64,000 nt of DNA, taken from positions 1 through 64,000 of the forward strand of contig JAVKOQ010000239.1 of the NCBI GenBank assembly GCA_031835245.1, written 5' to 3'. Positions 54,061 through 64,000 of the stretch are shown here, one piece after another. The stretch is from Balamuthia mandrillaris (Eukaryota > Discosea > Longamoebia > Balamuthiidae). Below the pieces are notes generated by a model. That model was not told the origin of the DNA. It did no database searches and saw only the letters and a list, made by a program, of their open reading frames with translations. Position 1 is the stretch's first letter, and the number at the start of each line of letters is the position of its first letter. A program made the translations under genes and the position numbers.

Positions 54061-54495
54061 ACGGACCATCCCTTTTTTAAAAGTTCCACCCCTTCCCTTC
54101 CTTCCTCTTAATTGTTCCTCCTCCTTCTCCTTCTCCTGGGCTTCTTCTCCTTCTCTGAGAAGTGAAAGAGAATGCTGCCCAATTCAAAACAGAAAGAGAG
54201 AGAGAGAGAGAGAGGACGGTGTGGTATTTGTGTCGACATATTCCGCGCAAAATGTCTGATTTTCGATAGGTGGTTTGAATTTTTCTAACTATGAGATCAC
54301 TTTTTCGCCGACAAAAATTCGAAAAATAAAAACAATAAAATTGAATAATTGTAAAAAAAAAAACGGTAAAAAAAATTATTAAAAAAAAAAAAGAAAAAAA
54401 GAAGAGAACCAACGGTAAAGCAAAAGGAAGAGGAGGAGGAGGAGGACCCCCCACGATACACTACTACTGCCCTTTTCCTCTCTTTCTCCACCAGA
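54061..54495. promoter_or_regulatory. Intergenic region, coatomer 3' end to coiled-coil gene start
   Basis: The interval holds a (GA)n run (about 54190-54213), a GTCGAC element near 54232 in TTTGTGTCGACATATTCC, and AT-rich stretches with A-runs from about 54310 to 54410 just upstream of the start. No reading frame was seen. Confidence 0.4.
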
Positions 54496-57400
54496 ATGTC
54501 GGCGGTGGGTGCAGCGGCCGAAAGCAGCGGCGGCGAGGAGAACAACAGCTCGCCGGTGTCCTCGCCCTCCATCGCCGCCACAAGAGAGTCCTACACCCAC
54601 AAGCCGCGCCCAAAGTCGCTGCGCTCCTTGTCCTCATCCTCAACGTCCACTCGCTCTGTTGCCGCTGCTTCTTCTTCTGCTGCTGCTTCATCGCGACGTC
54701 GCTCTTCCTCCTCCTCGTTGTCTTCCTCGGGCAGAGGAGGTGGGAGCCTACGAAGGAGAAGAACGGCGCGACCGAGGAGGAGCAGCAGCAGCGCGAGCAG
54801 CAAGGCTTCCCCTCAAGAGGAAGCAGGCACGGAGAGCGAAGGCACGGCAGCCGAGGAGGAGGAGGAGGAGTATTGGGAGGAGGAGGACGACCACTACTAC
54901 GACGACGACGACGACGACGATGACTACGACGAACGCACGACGACGTTTGGCGAGGGCTTGCCCCTCAACAACAACTTTGATTTCTTGGCGGCGTTCAAGG
55001 AGGCCCTCAGCCGAATGAAAGAGAACGCGGTGCTGCAGGAGGAGGTGGAGCTGCGAGAGGAGCTCTCTGAACTGGAAGCCATCTACAGGTTTTTATTTTA
55101 TTTTATTTTATTTTATTTTATTTTTCTTTTCTTTTCTTTTCTTTTATTTTTTGGAGTTTTGTTAAAGTTTTTTGCTGGAAACAACAAATAATAACAAAAA
55201 AAAAAAAAAAACAGATGCATGGAAGAACGTGAAAATGACTTTAGAGTGGCGGCCGAGATCGGACAAATGCTTGTGGGGAGGAACAAGCAACTGACGGAAG
55301 AGTTGCAGGAGGTTGAGAGCGAGTGGGAGGACAAGGTTCGTTCTTTCGTTTTTCCTCTCGTTGTTCTTCTTCTTTTTCTTTTGCTTCGTTCTTCTTTCTT
55401 CCCTTAGTTTCGTTCGCTTTCTTAAAACACGTTTCTTTTTTAATCAAACCAACAGTGGAGAGTCCAAGTTCAAACCAACGAAGAACTTTTAAGAGCGTAC
55501 AATCACCTAGAGGAGGAGCAAAAGAAGGGAATGCGAGAAAAGGAAGAGGCTCAGTTTGTTGCTGAGGATGCTATGCGGGTTTGTTTCCCTTTAGTCTCGT
55601 TTAATATCTTCTCTATGTGTTTGCTTACTGCTCTTTATTTTTGTAAAAAGCGGTTGGACATGATGCAAGAAGAACAAAGAAACGCTTTGAAAATGAGAGA
55701 GAATGTTTCGGAGGAGATGGAAGAACTCAGAGATCAAGTTCGTACGTTGAAGTTGGAGCAGTCACTGAACAAAGCATACAAAGAAAAGACACGACAATTA
55801 CTCAAAGAGGTTTCTCTCCCTTCTTTTTTTTTCTTTCTTTCTTTACGAGTTTTAATGTCCTAATTTCTTTGTAGATTGAGAGCTACAAAGAAGAAATTCA
55901 AACTCAAAAGCAGACGGTGACTACGCTCACTAAACAAAATGCTTCTCTGAAGCATAACCTCGGTTTGTCATTCATGTTCTTCGCTGCTGCTTCTTCTCTT
56001 TAGCATCTAATTCTCTCTCTCTCTCTCTCTCTCTTGCTCTCAACATATGTAGAAACGTTGAAGCGTAGTTCAACAAAAGAACAGAACCTGACGATTGAAT
56101 TAGAGAACTTGAAAGAGCAACTGAACTCTTTCGATAAACTCAAAGAAAAAGCAAGTCGACAAGAGACTACACTCCGTCAAGTACTTTCTTTTACCTGTTT
56201 TTTCTGTTCTTTTTCTTATTGTTTTAATCTTTTGTTCTTAGTTGCAAGGGGACAGAGAAAAATTGGAAAAGTACATGGAAGAAAATGAAAATCTGTCTGA
56301 GGTGGTGAACTCCCTCATGAAAGCTAACAAGTTCTTTCGCGACCAACAAGAACAAGATAAGTTGCTTTTGGAAGAGGCTCACCAAACTATCAACCAACTA
56401 CAAACTATTGTCAACCAATATCCTTTTTTCTTGCTTTTCCTCTTTCTCCCTGTCTTGTCTTAATTCTCTATTTCGTGTTAACCTTAACATGTTTCGTTTC
56501 TACGCATGTGGCAAGTGGGAAACAAGATACAACGCTCTCTCTAGAGGCAGTAATGAGGAAGATGGAATCGGACAAAAGACTGATGGACATTCTCGTCAAC
56601 AAACCAAGCAACACATCAACTGGAAACGAATCTACACAAGAAGAGCAATTGGTTGTTTTGATGCGAGGAATGATGGAGGAAGAGTTGGAGAGACGATTGA
56701 AACTTGCCATAGAAGCAGAGAGACAACGTATCAAAGCGGAGCTGCAAAGGCAATGGGAAGAAGAGAGACAGAAACTAGCAAAGGAGAAAGAAGCGAAAAA
56801 GGCACGAAAAATGGAGTTGGCCAAACAGAAAGAGCAGCAAGCGTTATCAGAGCTATTAAATGGCCCATTTCAAAACAATCGCAGTAGAGAAGCAAGTATT
56901 GAAGTGGAAACAAAAGGAGAAGAATCAGAAGGAGTGAAGAACGATGAGGAAGTAATAGCAAAGGCGAAGGAAGAAGTTGAGAAAGAGAAGCAGGTCGAGC
57001 AGTCAATAGGTTCTGAAGACGAGGCCAGCGAGTACGTCTTCGTCTCTTCTTTATGCCTTTTTTCTTGTTGTTTGTGCCTTTCTACTGTTAGTTTTTATTC
57101 TTCCTCCTGTCTAACTTTGTGTTTCATAATAAGAATTAGGAGCTCCTCTGGCGCAATTGTCAAAAAGCCTCGCAGTTCATCTACCACTTCCATTTCTCCA
57201 TCTTCTCCTCTTGGCATCTTCCGCAAAATTGCCAACATGGACAACTATCTCACCCAACCACAAAAACGTCACAAACGTGGACACTCCCACATTTCCAATT
57301 TCTTTTCCTCGCCCTCTTCTGAAACTGAAGAAGAACATGAACAAGAGGAACAAGAAGAAGGAGAAGGTACAACTTCTCCTCAACTTCCGGCTGCAGTGAT

Positions 57401-58382
57401 GGCGTTGAAGAAAGGAGAGAGCGGAAAGAGAGCGAGATACAATTCAAATTCTATGACTCGACTCGAGCTCAAAAGAGGCAAAGAAGCGCTAATGGGACAA
57501 CTCATGAAGGCCGAAGAAGAACAAGAAAAAGAAGAAGACCCACAACGCAACACCAAACGAAGAAAAGACGAAGATCAACAAGAAGAGGGACGACAAGATA
57601 GAAAGAGTATTTCGTCTCCATTGCAACAAAGAGAGACCGCATCTCATGTTGTGCTGCAAAAGCTCAGAGAAGAGTTAACGGAGAAGACAAAGATATTGGA
57701 AGAAGTAAAAGCACAATTGCAAGAAGCAGAGAAGCAGCTTCAAGAAGAACGGCTCAAATACTCTCAGCTTCTTGAGAGCCAAAAACAACAACAAGCTTTA
57801 CTGGCAGAGAAAGAAAAGGAAAAGGCAAACGAAGAACAAGACGAGCTTGCCGCCAAGGACAAAGAAAAAGTAGAACAGAAAGCAGAACAGAAAGAAGAAC
57901 AGAAGGAGAAAGAGGGGGAAACCAGCTTGGAAGCTAAATACATGAAGCTCATCAACGACCTTCGTGAGAAACTCAACGATGCCAACCTCACCATCATGAA
58001 TCAAACCATGCGCACTGTGCTCACCTTCCCCGAGCTCGTCAAGCTCAGCAACGCCTGCATCAACAACGTGCTGAAGGAGGCAAAGAACCTCACCAAACTG
58101 CCCGACCTTCGCAACCCCTCTCTGATGAGCCTCTGCATTCGGCTATTGATGGAAGTGGGAGTCTTGATGAAGAGATGCAACGACTACTCAATAGGCATCA
58201 ATCGGCCAACGCTTGAGAAGTTGGAGCGATTCAACCAGCAGTACGCAAAAGGAGGGTTACTGATGGGAGGAGGGGGAGGGGCACCTCGCCAACCACACCC
58301 AACGAGTGCACAACAGCAACAACAAACACGCTTTGCAGGGGTTCGTTCACTTTGGAGCCGACTGGTTACTTCCTCTTCTTGA
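54496..58382 (+). CDS. Long coiled-coil protein with CC1-box-like motif (candidate dynein adaptor)
   Basis: About nine exons (54496-55088, 55215-55335, 55456-55578, 55651-55809, 55875-55962, 56053-56180, 56242 to about 56410, about 56506 to 57031, about 57140-58382) give roughly 1050 residues. The N-terminus is Ser/Arg-rich and then acidic. At about 198-235 is CMEERENDFRVAAEIGQMLV-GRNKQLTEEL, closely resembling the HAP1/TRAK first coiled coil, where an AAxxG motif (CC1 box) binds dynein light intermediate chain. Long heptad coiled coils follow, then a Ser/Lys-rich linker, a second coiled coil and a C-terminal helical block (NQTMRTVLTFPELVKLSNACIN). The junction near 56410-56510 is uncertain: the best in-phase pair is donor GTCAAC with acceptor TCTAGAG. 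Confidence 0.72.
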
Positions 58383-59032
58383 TTTCCCTGTTTTGTTTCT
58401 CAAACAAAAAACCAAGCACAAAAGAATAAATATGAATGTAATGTCTGCCACAGTTGCATCAAACTGTTGACCGCGGTCGCATCTCTTTGTACACGTACGT
58501 GTGCTATCCTCCGTTCTGTGTGTTGTGGTTTCCAGTTTCAGCAGATAACCAGAGAGAATAACGAACCATTATTTTGCATAAGATGACCAATCAATGCAAA
58601 AACACAGTAGTGGGGTTAAAAAGAGAAGAGGAGAACCTCGTGGAGCCACACCCACACCATGCGTGCTTGCAAAATGGCGCAGAAGAGCTGTTGTTCTTGA
58701 CACTGAATTCGATTCCGCATGAACCAATTGAATTGATTTCAAAGCCCGGTCCACCTTTACATGTAAAGCGTTGGTCTGTCTTTGAATCCAGCTTCGAAAA
58801 ATCCATGTCCAACGTAGAAAGAAGAACCTCACCTCACATTAACAAACGTGGAATGTTATTACCCCATTCGTGCACTTGGCATGGCTGGGATGCGACCTTA
58901 ACAACTGGGAAAGTGATGAAGATGAACTTTTCTTTTCTTCATAACACCTCTATGGCCGTCTTACTCTCGAGTTGAACTATCTAGCAGTGTTTGTTTTTCT
59001 GCATCCAAATGAGTGCAAGAGAGAAAGTGCAC

Positions 59033-59071
<39 letters not shown>

Positions 59072-59478
59072 TGAGCATAGCAGAGTTTTTATTATGGATT
59101 CATCATCGTGTCGTGCAGGTTGGTGTGTGAAAATTCAAGCATTTGAGAAGAGAATTGCGAAACAAAGAAAAACGGAAACCGCCCATTCCCAGGAAATACT
59201 CCCACCATGTCGAGAGTCGCTGCAATTTTAACAAAAACATGAAGCCGTGCTCAGCAGGCCGGTCAAAGTTAAAAAAAATAAAAATAGAAAAATCTGGCTG
59301 ACGTCATGAGTTCGTTGATATAGGAGGTTGGCAGTTCAACATATTCGTTTCCGAATTTATGAGGTTAGTATATTAGCATATTACATTTTCGCAGATATGA
59401 GGTTGCGGGGATCAACCCTCCAGCAAAACCGAAGATATTAGGGAATAAAAACAGAAAGATAAAAAAAGAAAAAAAGAA
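58383..59478. other. 1.1-kb interval between two plus-strand genes
   Basis: It begins with AATAAATATG at about 58424, probably the coiled-coil gene's poly(A) signal. It includes a weak reading frame (listed separately), a (GA)n run at 59036-59068 and AT-rich sequence with a TGACGTCA element near 59299. The last 80 bp are A-rich and lead into the SH3-JmjC start. Confidence 0.4.
58583..58975 (+). CDS. Doubtful hypothetical protein, 130 residues
   Basis: An ATG-started frame of 130 codons ends in TGA at 58973-58975. The product has no signal, membrane helix or motif that I recognise, and contains scattered His and Cys residues (HPHHACLQNG, CTWHGW). It is the only frame of this length in the interval. 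Codon pattern and context do not help; it could be noncoding. Confidence 0.18.
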   Translation: MTNQCKNTVVGLKREEENLVEPHPHHACLQNGAEELLFLTLNSIPHEPIELISKPGPPLHVKRWSVFESSFEKSMSNVERRTSPHINKRGMLLPHSCTWHGWDATLTTGKVMKMNFSFLHNTSMAVLLSS

Positions 59479-62400
59479 ATGAGTAGCGGCGGGAGCGGTA
59501 GCGGCGGCGCGACGCTGGTGGAGGCGCTGAAGGATCACTCCTCCATCCTGTTCAACCAGCTCAGCTTCAAGAAGGGAGACCGCATCCTGGTGGACTGGAA
59601 CCGCAGCAACGAGAGCTGGCTCTTCGGGACGGCGGCGCTCTCGGCGACAGAAGAGGGGGCCGCCGCCGTCCCCCAAAAGAGCTCCGGATTGTTCCCTGCC
59701 CATTCCGTTCGTTTGATTTATGTGAGATTGGCTTTTCTATCTTCTCTCTTCCTTTCTCTCCTCGTGTTAACCACAACAACAACAAAAAAAAAAAAAAAAA
59801 AAAAAACAGAACCATTTGCCGGAGAGCGAAGCGAAAAAGCTGTTGACGAAGGACACTGACAATGAGGTTATTTGGTTCAAAGATGCGGTCTTTGGGGGTG
59901 ATACCACTAGTTCTTCTTCTTCTCCTGCTGCTTCTTCCTCTTCGTCCTCTTCGTTGTTCGCTCCCTCCTCCGGTTCTTTCTCGTTATTTTCAGTGCTTTC
60001 CGCAAGCAACAAACCGCCTCCGCTGACTGAAGGTTCTCTTTTTTCTCTTCTCTCGTATCTTTCTTTCTTCTCTTTTTCTCTTTTCTCATCTAAGAACGTT
60101 ATATTTTAACCAACCCTCTTCCTCTGCTATTGTAACAACAAAGGCTTGGACTGTTTCGTGTGGCCACTTTCGAGAACCGAATTTCTTGAAAAGTAAACCA
60201 TCTCTCTCTCCCTCTCTCTCCCTCTCTCACTCACTCCCTCACTCACTCTCATTCTCATTCTCTCTCTCTCTCTCTCACTCTCTCTCACACACTCTCTCTC
60301 ACACACTCTCTCTCTATGCCTATGTTCCTCTTCTCTTTTCGGTCTGTCCACCATACAAAAAATTGAGCATTCTCTCTCTTCTATGATAAACAGAGTATGG
60401 AAGAAGAAAGCATTTTGTGTGCTGGGAGCTGGAGAACGCTTACGCGGGCTCCAATCTGCCTTTCTGGACTTTAAAGTTGAACCACTCTTGGATGAAGCCA
60501 CCGAGTTAATCGCATGGGTTCAGTCTCTCAATCAGATCCGACGTCGCGAAAAGATTAAGAAAGAGAAAAAGAAAGTAGATGGGGATATGCAAACAACAAC
60601 AGAAAGGGAAAATGAAGATGACGAAGAAGAAGAGAACGATAAGGACGATGTCGATGTTGGATTACAATATCTTTATGTGGATAACGAAAACGCGAAGAAG
60701 TTTTATCAAAGCGGATGTAGCATCTACTTCAACCCTTCCATTGAGACTCAGCAAAAATTCATCATACCTCTTGCCAGAGACCTGGGCACCAACTTTGGCC
60801 TGGAGATAAAAGGAGGTAAACGTTTCTTTGTTTTTTTTTTTTAAAATCGATTGTTGTTGTAACCGTCTTTTTCCTCCTTTGAAAAGACTTTGGTGGAGAT
60901 ATAGAATGCTTCGCCTGCAAAGGAGAACATGTGACGGACTGGCATTTTGATGGTCAAGAAAACTTCACCGTTCAAGTCAGAGGAACAAAGCGCTGGACCA
61001 TCGTTCCTTCCTACATAAATAGCCCTGTCACTAACTGTCAGAATCCCAGCTATCATCCAAGCAAAAAATATAGGGTATATTTCCTTGTCTCTTATCGTTT
61101 CTTTCCCTTTATCTGTCGCTTGCGCTCTTTCTTTTTTTTCTTATTTCAGCCGGTTTGAAATCTCATTCCCTGGAAACAAAAAGGAACAACGCAAATGCCA
61201 TCGATTTTACTCCAGAGGACAAGTCCCTGCGTTGGACTTCTCCAAAGCTCAAACTTTTATTTTAAGGTATCTTCAAGATATTTTTTCTTCTCTTCTCATC
61301 CTTTCAAAAGTTAACAATTCGCGTAACAAAAAAAAAAAAAAGACCAGGATCAGTATTTTACTTTCCCGCTGGTTACTACCATCACGTTGTTTCCGAGTCG
61401 GATGAAGTAGGTTCCTTCTCTATCAATTTTTCCATGGACACTGCCAAATGGGGAGACCTTCTTTGCAACGCATTTCGGCAGTTGCTCTGGAAGAATGAGC
61501 AATGGAGAGAACACATCACAGTTGATTCTCCTGTCTCTGCTCGCGCTCATTTACAACAACTTTTGGAAGAACTGCCAAAAGAGCTTTCGGCTCTCAGAGC
61601 AGAAGATCTTTTGCCTACTTGCCTCTTCTTAGAGAATCGGCCAAAAGCGAACCCGACTGGCTCCTCAACTTCTTCTACTTCGTCACTCTTCTCTTCTCCT
61701 TCTACGGCTTCTTCGGACAACACAAACGATAATTATCGTTATGGTGAAAAGATGGTTTTACGGTTGAAGGACTTGAATAAGAACGAAGTAGTGATGGCAG
61801 CAACAAGAGATTTGGAAGAAACGATGAAGTCGGAAGGAGAAATAAGTGGTCTCCGCTTTAGAAAGAATCCAATCGCCGTTTTAGTGGAAATGGAAGAAGG
61901 CATGAAAGCTTTAGACGAGAGAGAAGAACAAGAAGAAGCGAATGCCTTGCAAAAAAGATGTCAACGGCTTTTGGGAGAAGCAACAAAGCAAGATGCAGAA
62001 GAAGATGAGGATGACCTCGTGTTTGGAGGTGGAATGGATGAAGAAGAGGACGAAGAAGACGAAGAAGCACGCAATGAACGAAGGAAGAATATTATTGTGG
62101 ATGAAAGTATCTTTGACAGTGATGAAGAACCGATTTATGATAACAACGATTATGGCAATCCCATTGCTGTCGATGACGATGATGACGATGAAGAAGATAG
62201 CGAAGACGAATTTGATGATGCCGATGAAATGCGAAGTCACATCAACAACAGCGTTGAAAAGAAGAGCAAGAACAAACCTAAAAGGAAGAGATTCAACGAT
62301 GGAAAGTTATCCGACAAAGAATACTTTAAACTTCGTTTTGGGGTGGATGATAGCGACAGTTGTTTCGCGTTTACAGTGGATGTTTGCTTCGGAAATGACG

Positions 62401-62639
62401 ATTTTCGTTCCAACTCTCATGTTAGCATCATCGTCGAAGAGAAAGAAATGCTGCACCCGCTTCGATGGTTGATTTCAGCACAATCAGAGAACGTCTTCTT
62501 GTGGAAAGATCTCATGACTATCTTCAAAGAAGGCAGACGACAACAACAAAAGGAGAATAACGAAGAAGAAGAGAAAGAACAACTTCTCAGATTGCTGCGT
62601 GTTCTCAACTTTGCTGGTTTCATTCACAAGCTTGAATAA
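59479..62639 (+). CDS. SH3 domain - JmjC/cupin hydroxylase fusion with acidic C-terminus
   Basis: Seven exons (59479-59721, 59810-60032, 60144-60192, 60394-60815, 60887-61074, 61184-61266, 61343-62639) give 834 residues. Residues about 18-81 read as an SH3 domain: LSFKKGDRILVDW, the ESWLFG tryptophan and GLFPAHSVRLI. The JmjC part has the iron HxD in TDWHFDGQENFTVQVRG followed by TKRWTIVP, and the third ligand in PGSVFYFPAGYYHHVVSE, then SINFSMDTAKWGDLL. A Glu/Asp insert (about 210-225) splits the region. The C-terminal 400 residues have Asp/Glu tracts and end in a winged-helix-like segment. The acceptor at 61183 was chosen because the more obvious CAG at 61149 breaks the frame. Substrate unknown. 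Confidence 0.78.
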
Positions 62640-62663
62640 GTACTTTTCTTTGAAGCCGTTTCT

Positions 62664-62664
<1 letters not shown>

Positions 62665-62759
<95 letters not shown>

Positions 62760-62861
62760 GTCGTTTCTTTCTTTCTTTCTTTCTTGTCGTTTCTTTCTTT
62801 CTTTCTTTCTTGTCGTTTCTTTCTTTCTTTCTTTCTTGTCGTTTCTTTCTTTCTTGTCGTT

Positions 62862-62909
<48 letters not shown>

Positions 62910-62915
62910 GTCGTT

Positions 62916-62999
<84 letters not shown>
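62665..62999. repeat. (CTTT)n array with regular TTGTCG interruptions
   Basis: About 335 bp of CTTT units are broken six times by CTTGTCGTTT, first at near-regular 30-bp spacing. It lies between the stops of the convergent SH3-JmjC gene (62639) and EF-hand gene (63006), reaching within 7 bp of the latter. Confidence 0.95.
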
Positions 63000-63000
<1 letters not shown>

Positions 63001-63005
63001 TTTAT

Positions 63006-63454
63006 TCAAATGAATAACTTGGAGAGAGGAGGAAGACACAGCACGGAACTCATCTCCAATTCGCCCACTGCAAATTTTTTCAACAGAGCCTTGATCTCTT
63101 CTTTGCCGAGCTGTTGGTCTCCATCCACATCCGCTGCCGCCACTGCGTTGTCAAACGTTTTGTTGATGTGACTCTTGATCAACCACGTCTACAGCAGTAT
63201 AAAAAAAAAAAAGATGAGAAGGAAGCAGAGCAATGGATGGGGAAAAAGGGAAGAAGAAAGAAGAAAGAAGAGACCTGCCACCCATGAACCTCTTTGAGGT
63301 TGTTGTAGAACTCCGTTTTAGATATGGACCCGTTTTTGTCGGTATCCATCTCTTCTATCCACTCGTCCAACAGCCGATTCATCAGCCCTTTAAATTCCCT
63401 GAAATAATGGGTAGTTTTTGGGTGAATGTTTGCTCTTCTCTTTCTCTCTATCTG

Positions 63455-63491
<37 letters not shown>

Positions 63492-64000
63492 CTCTCATTC
63501 TCTCTCTCTCTCTCTCTCTCTCGTTCTTCTCTCTCTGCTCTTACCTTTCGTTGAGGCAAGAGACCTCAGAGGTGATGCCCTTGGAGTTACAATATTTACA
63601 CACCATGGACTCCACCTGGGAGGCAGTGAGCAAGCCCTTCAACAAGCGGGAGAGAACGCTGATGACCTCGTCGATGGTCACCTCCGTCTGCTCAGGCCTG
63701 GTCTTCAGCTGGCCGAAGATGATGGTGCTGGCGGAGAGGCTCCCTCGTCTCTTATGGGTCGGGGTCCCCTTTGCATTTGCATTGTCATTTTCTTTCTCTT
63801 CTTCGAACCATGGCGACTTGCTTTTCGATGTGAGGTCCACGCTTTTGCCTCTTTGGTGGTGAGCAAAGCTGATGGGCAATGTCAAGGAGTGTTTCTCCTT
63901 CAGTTTGTGCTGCTTCTTCCCTTTCTTCTCTTTCTTCTCCTTGTCTTTCTTTTTCTTGACTTTCTTCTTATCTTGTGTAGTAAAGTCGAGCTCTTCCTTC
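63006..64000 (-). CDS. EF-hand calcium-binding protein, C-terminal part; 5' end outside window
   Basis: Three exons are visible (open at the edge to 63545, 63398-63275, 63188-63006). The first is Lys/Glu-rich, then IDEVISVLSRLLKGLLTASQ and a CKYCNSKG segment. The second holds an EF-hand loop DTDKNGSISKTEF, with Asp, Asp, Asn, Ser and Glu at liganding positions. The third has another, DVDGDQQLGKEEI. Both loops look able to bind calcium. The intron before the EF-hand exon carries CT runs on the plus strand, i.e. GA on the sense strand, opposite to the rest of the window. The family (calaxin/EFCAB-like or other) cannot be fixed. Confidence 0.8.

Noticed and set aside
62599-63171. Plus- and minus-strand frames rich in FLS or KER over the CTTT array
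   Set aside because: Tetranucleotide repeats cycle through all frames without stops; no conserved sequence on either side.

Overview
This is a gene-dense stretch of nuclear DNA from a eukaryote. Nearly every protein gene is broken up by short GT-AG introns (mostly 65-350 bp). There is a Pol III-type tRNA gene, and the proteins are typically eukaryotic: coatomer, TREX-2, gamma-secretase, SNF2, FYVE and RasGEF families. A Frizzled-type receptor next to a RasGEF, a WASP-family tail and serine-, glutamine- and asparagine-rich low-complexity insertions suggest a free-living amoeboid protist, most likely an amoebozoan. That placement is inference; no marker gene fixes the species. For most genes I chained exons by splice sites and reading phase. 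Total coding lengths came out as multiples of three, which supports those models.

Layout, left to right. Positions 1-385 hold the 3' end of a WASP-family gene (+). Then come a KCTD-like BTB protein (-), a small mitochondrial-type membrane protein (-), an EFM7-like methyltransferase (+), a secreted glycoside hydrolase (+), a flavin monoamine oxidase (-) and an ABC half-transporter (-). A tRNA-Asn(GTT) gene (-) sits at 15068-15139. The centre carries a 1606-residue RasGEF with tandem ubiquitin-like repeats (+), the gamma-secretase subunit PEN-2 (-), PCID2/Thp1 (-), a FYVE-GTPase-DUF697 fusion (+) and a large ATRX/ARIP4-like SNF2 protein (-). The right side carries an aspartate-dehydrogenase-like protein (+), a Frizzled-like receptor (-), an endonuclease III-like glycosylase (+), a CCCH zinc-finger protein (+), JMJD4 (+), a STE20-like kinase ending in a CAAX-like box (-), coatomer beta (+), a coiled-coil protein with a dynein-adaptor-like CC1 box (+), an SH3-JmjC fusion (+) and the 3' part of an EF-hand gene (-).

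There is no operon or mobile element, and I see no transposon, CRISPR array or viral insertion. Neighbours are mostly unrelated housekeeping genes packed head-to-head or tail-to-tail, often less than 150 bp apart. Head-to-head pairs share short promoters holding candidate elements: a 15-bp inverted repeat at 36268-36314, CACACGTCAGT repeats near 4250-4360, and GTCGAC palindromes upstream of several starts. Introns are loaded with microsatellites that almost always present their pyrimidine or T-rich strand on the sense strand.

The most unusual proteins are the RasGEF with talin-F0-like repeats cut by introns at equivalent positions, the FYVE-GTPase-DUF697 fusion, the SH3-JmjC fusion, the CC1-box coiled-coil protein, the CAAX-box STE20 kinase with an HFD catalytic loop, and the ABC transporter whose nucleotide-binding domain carries an insertion of roughly 240 residues.
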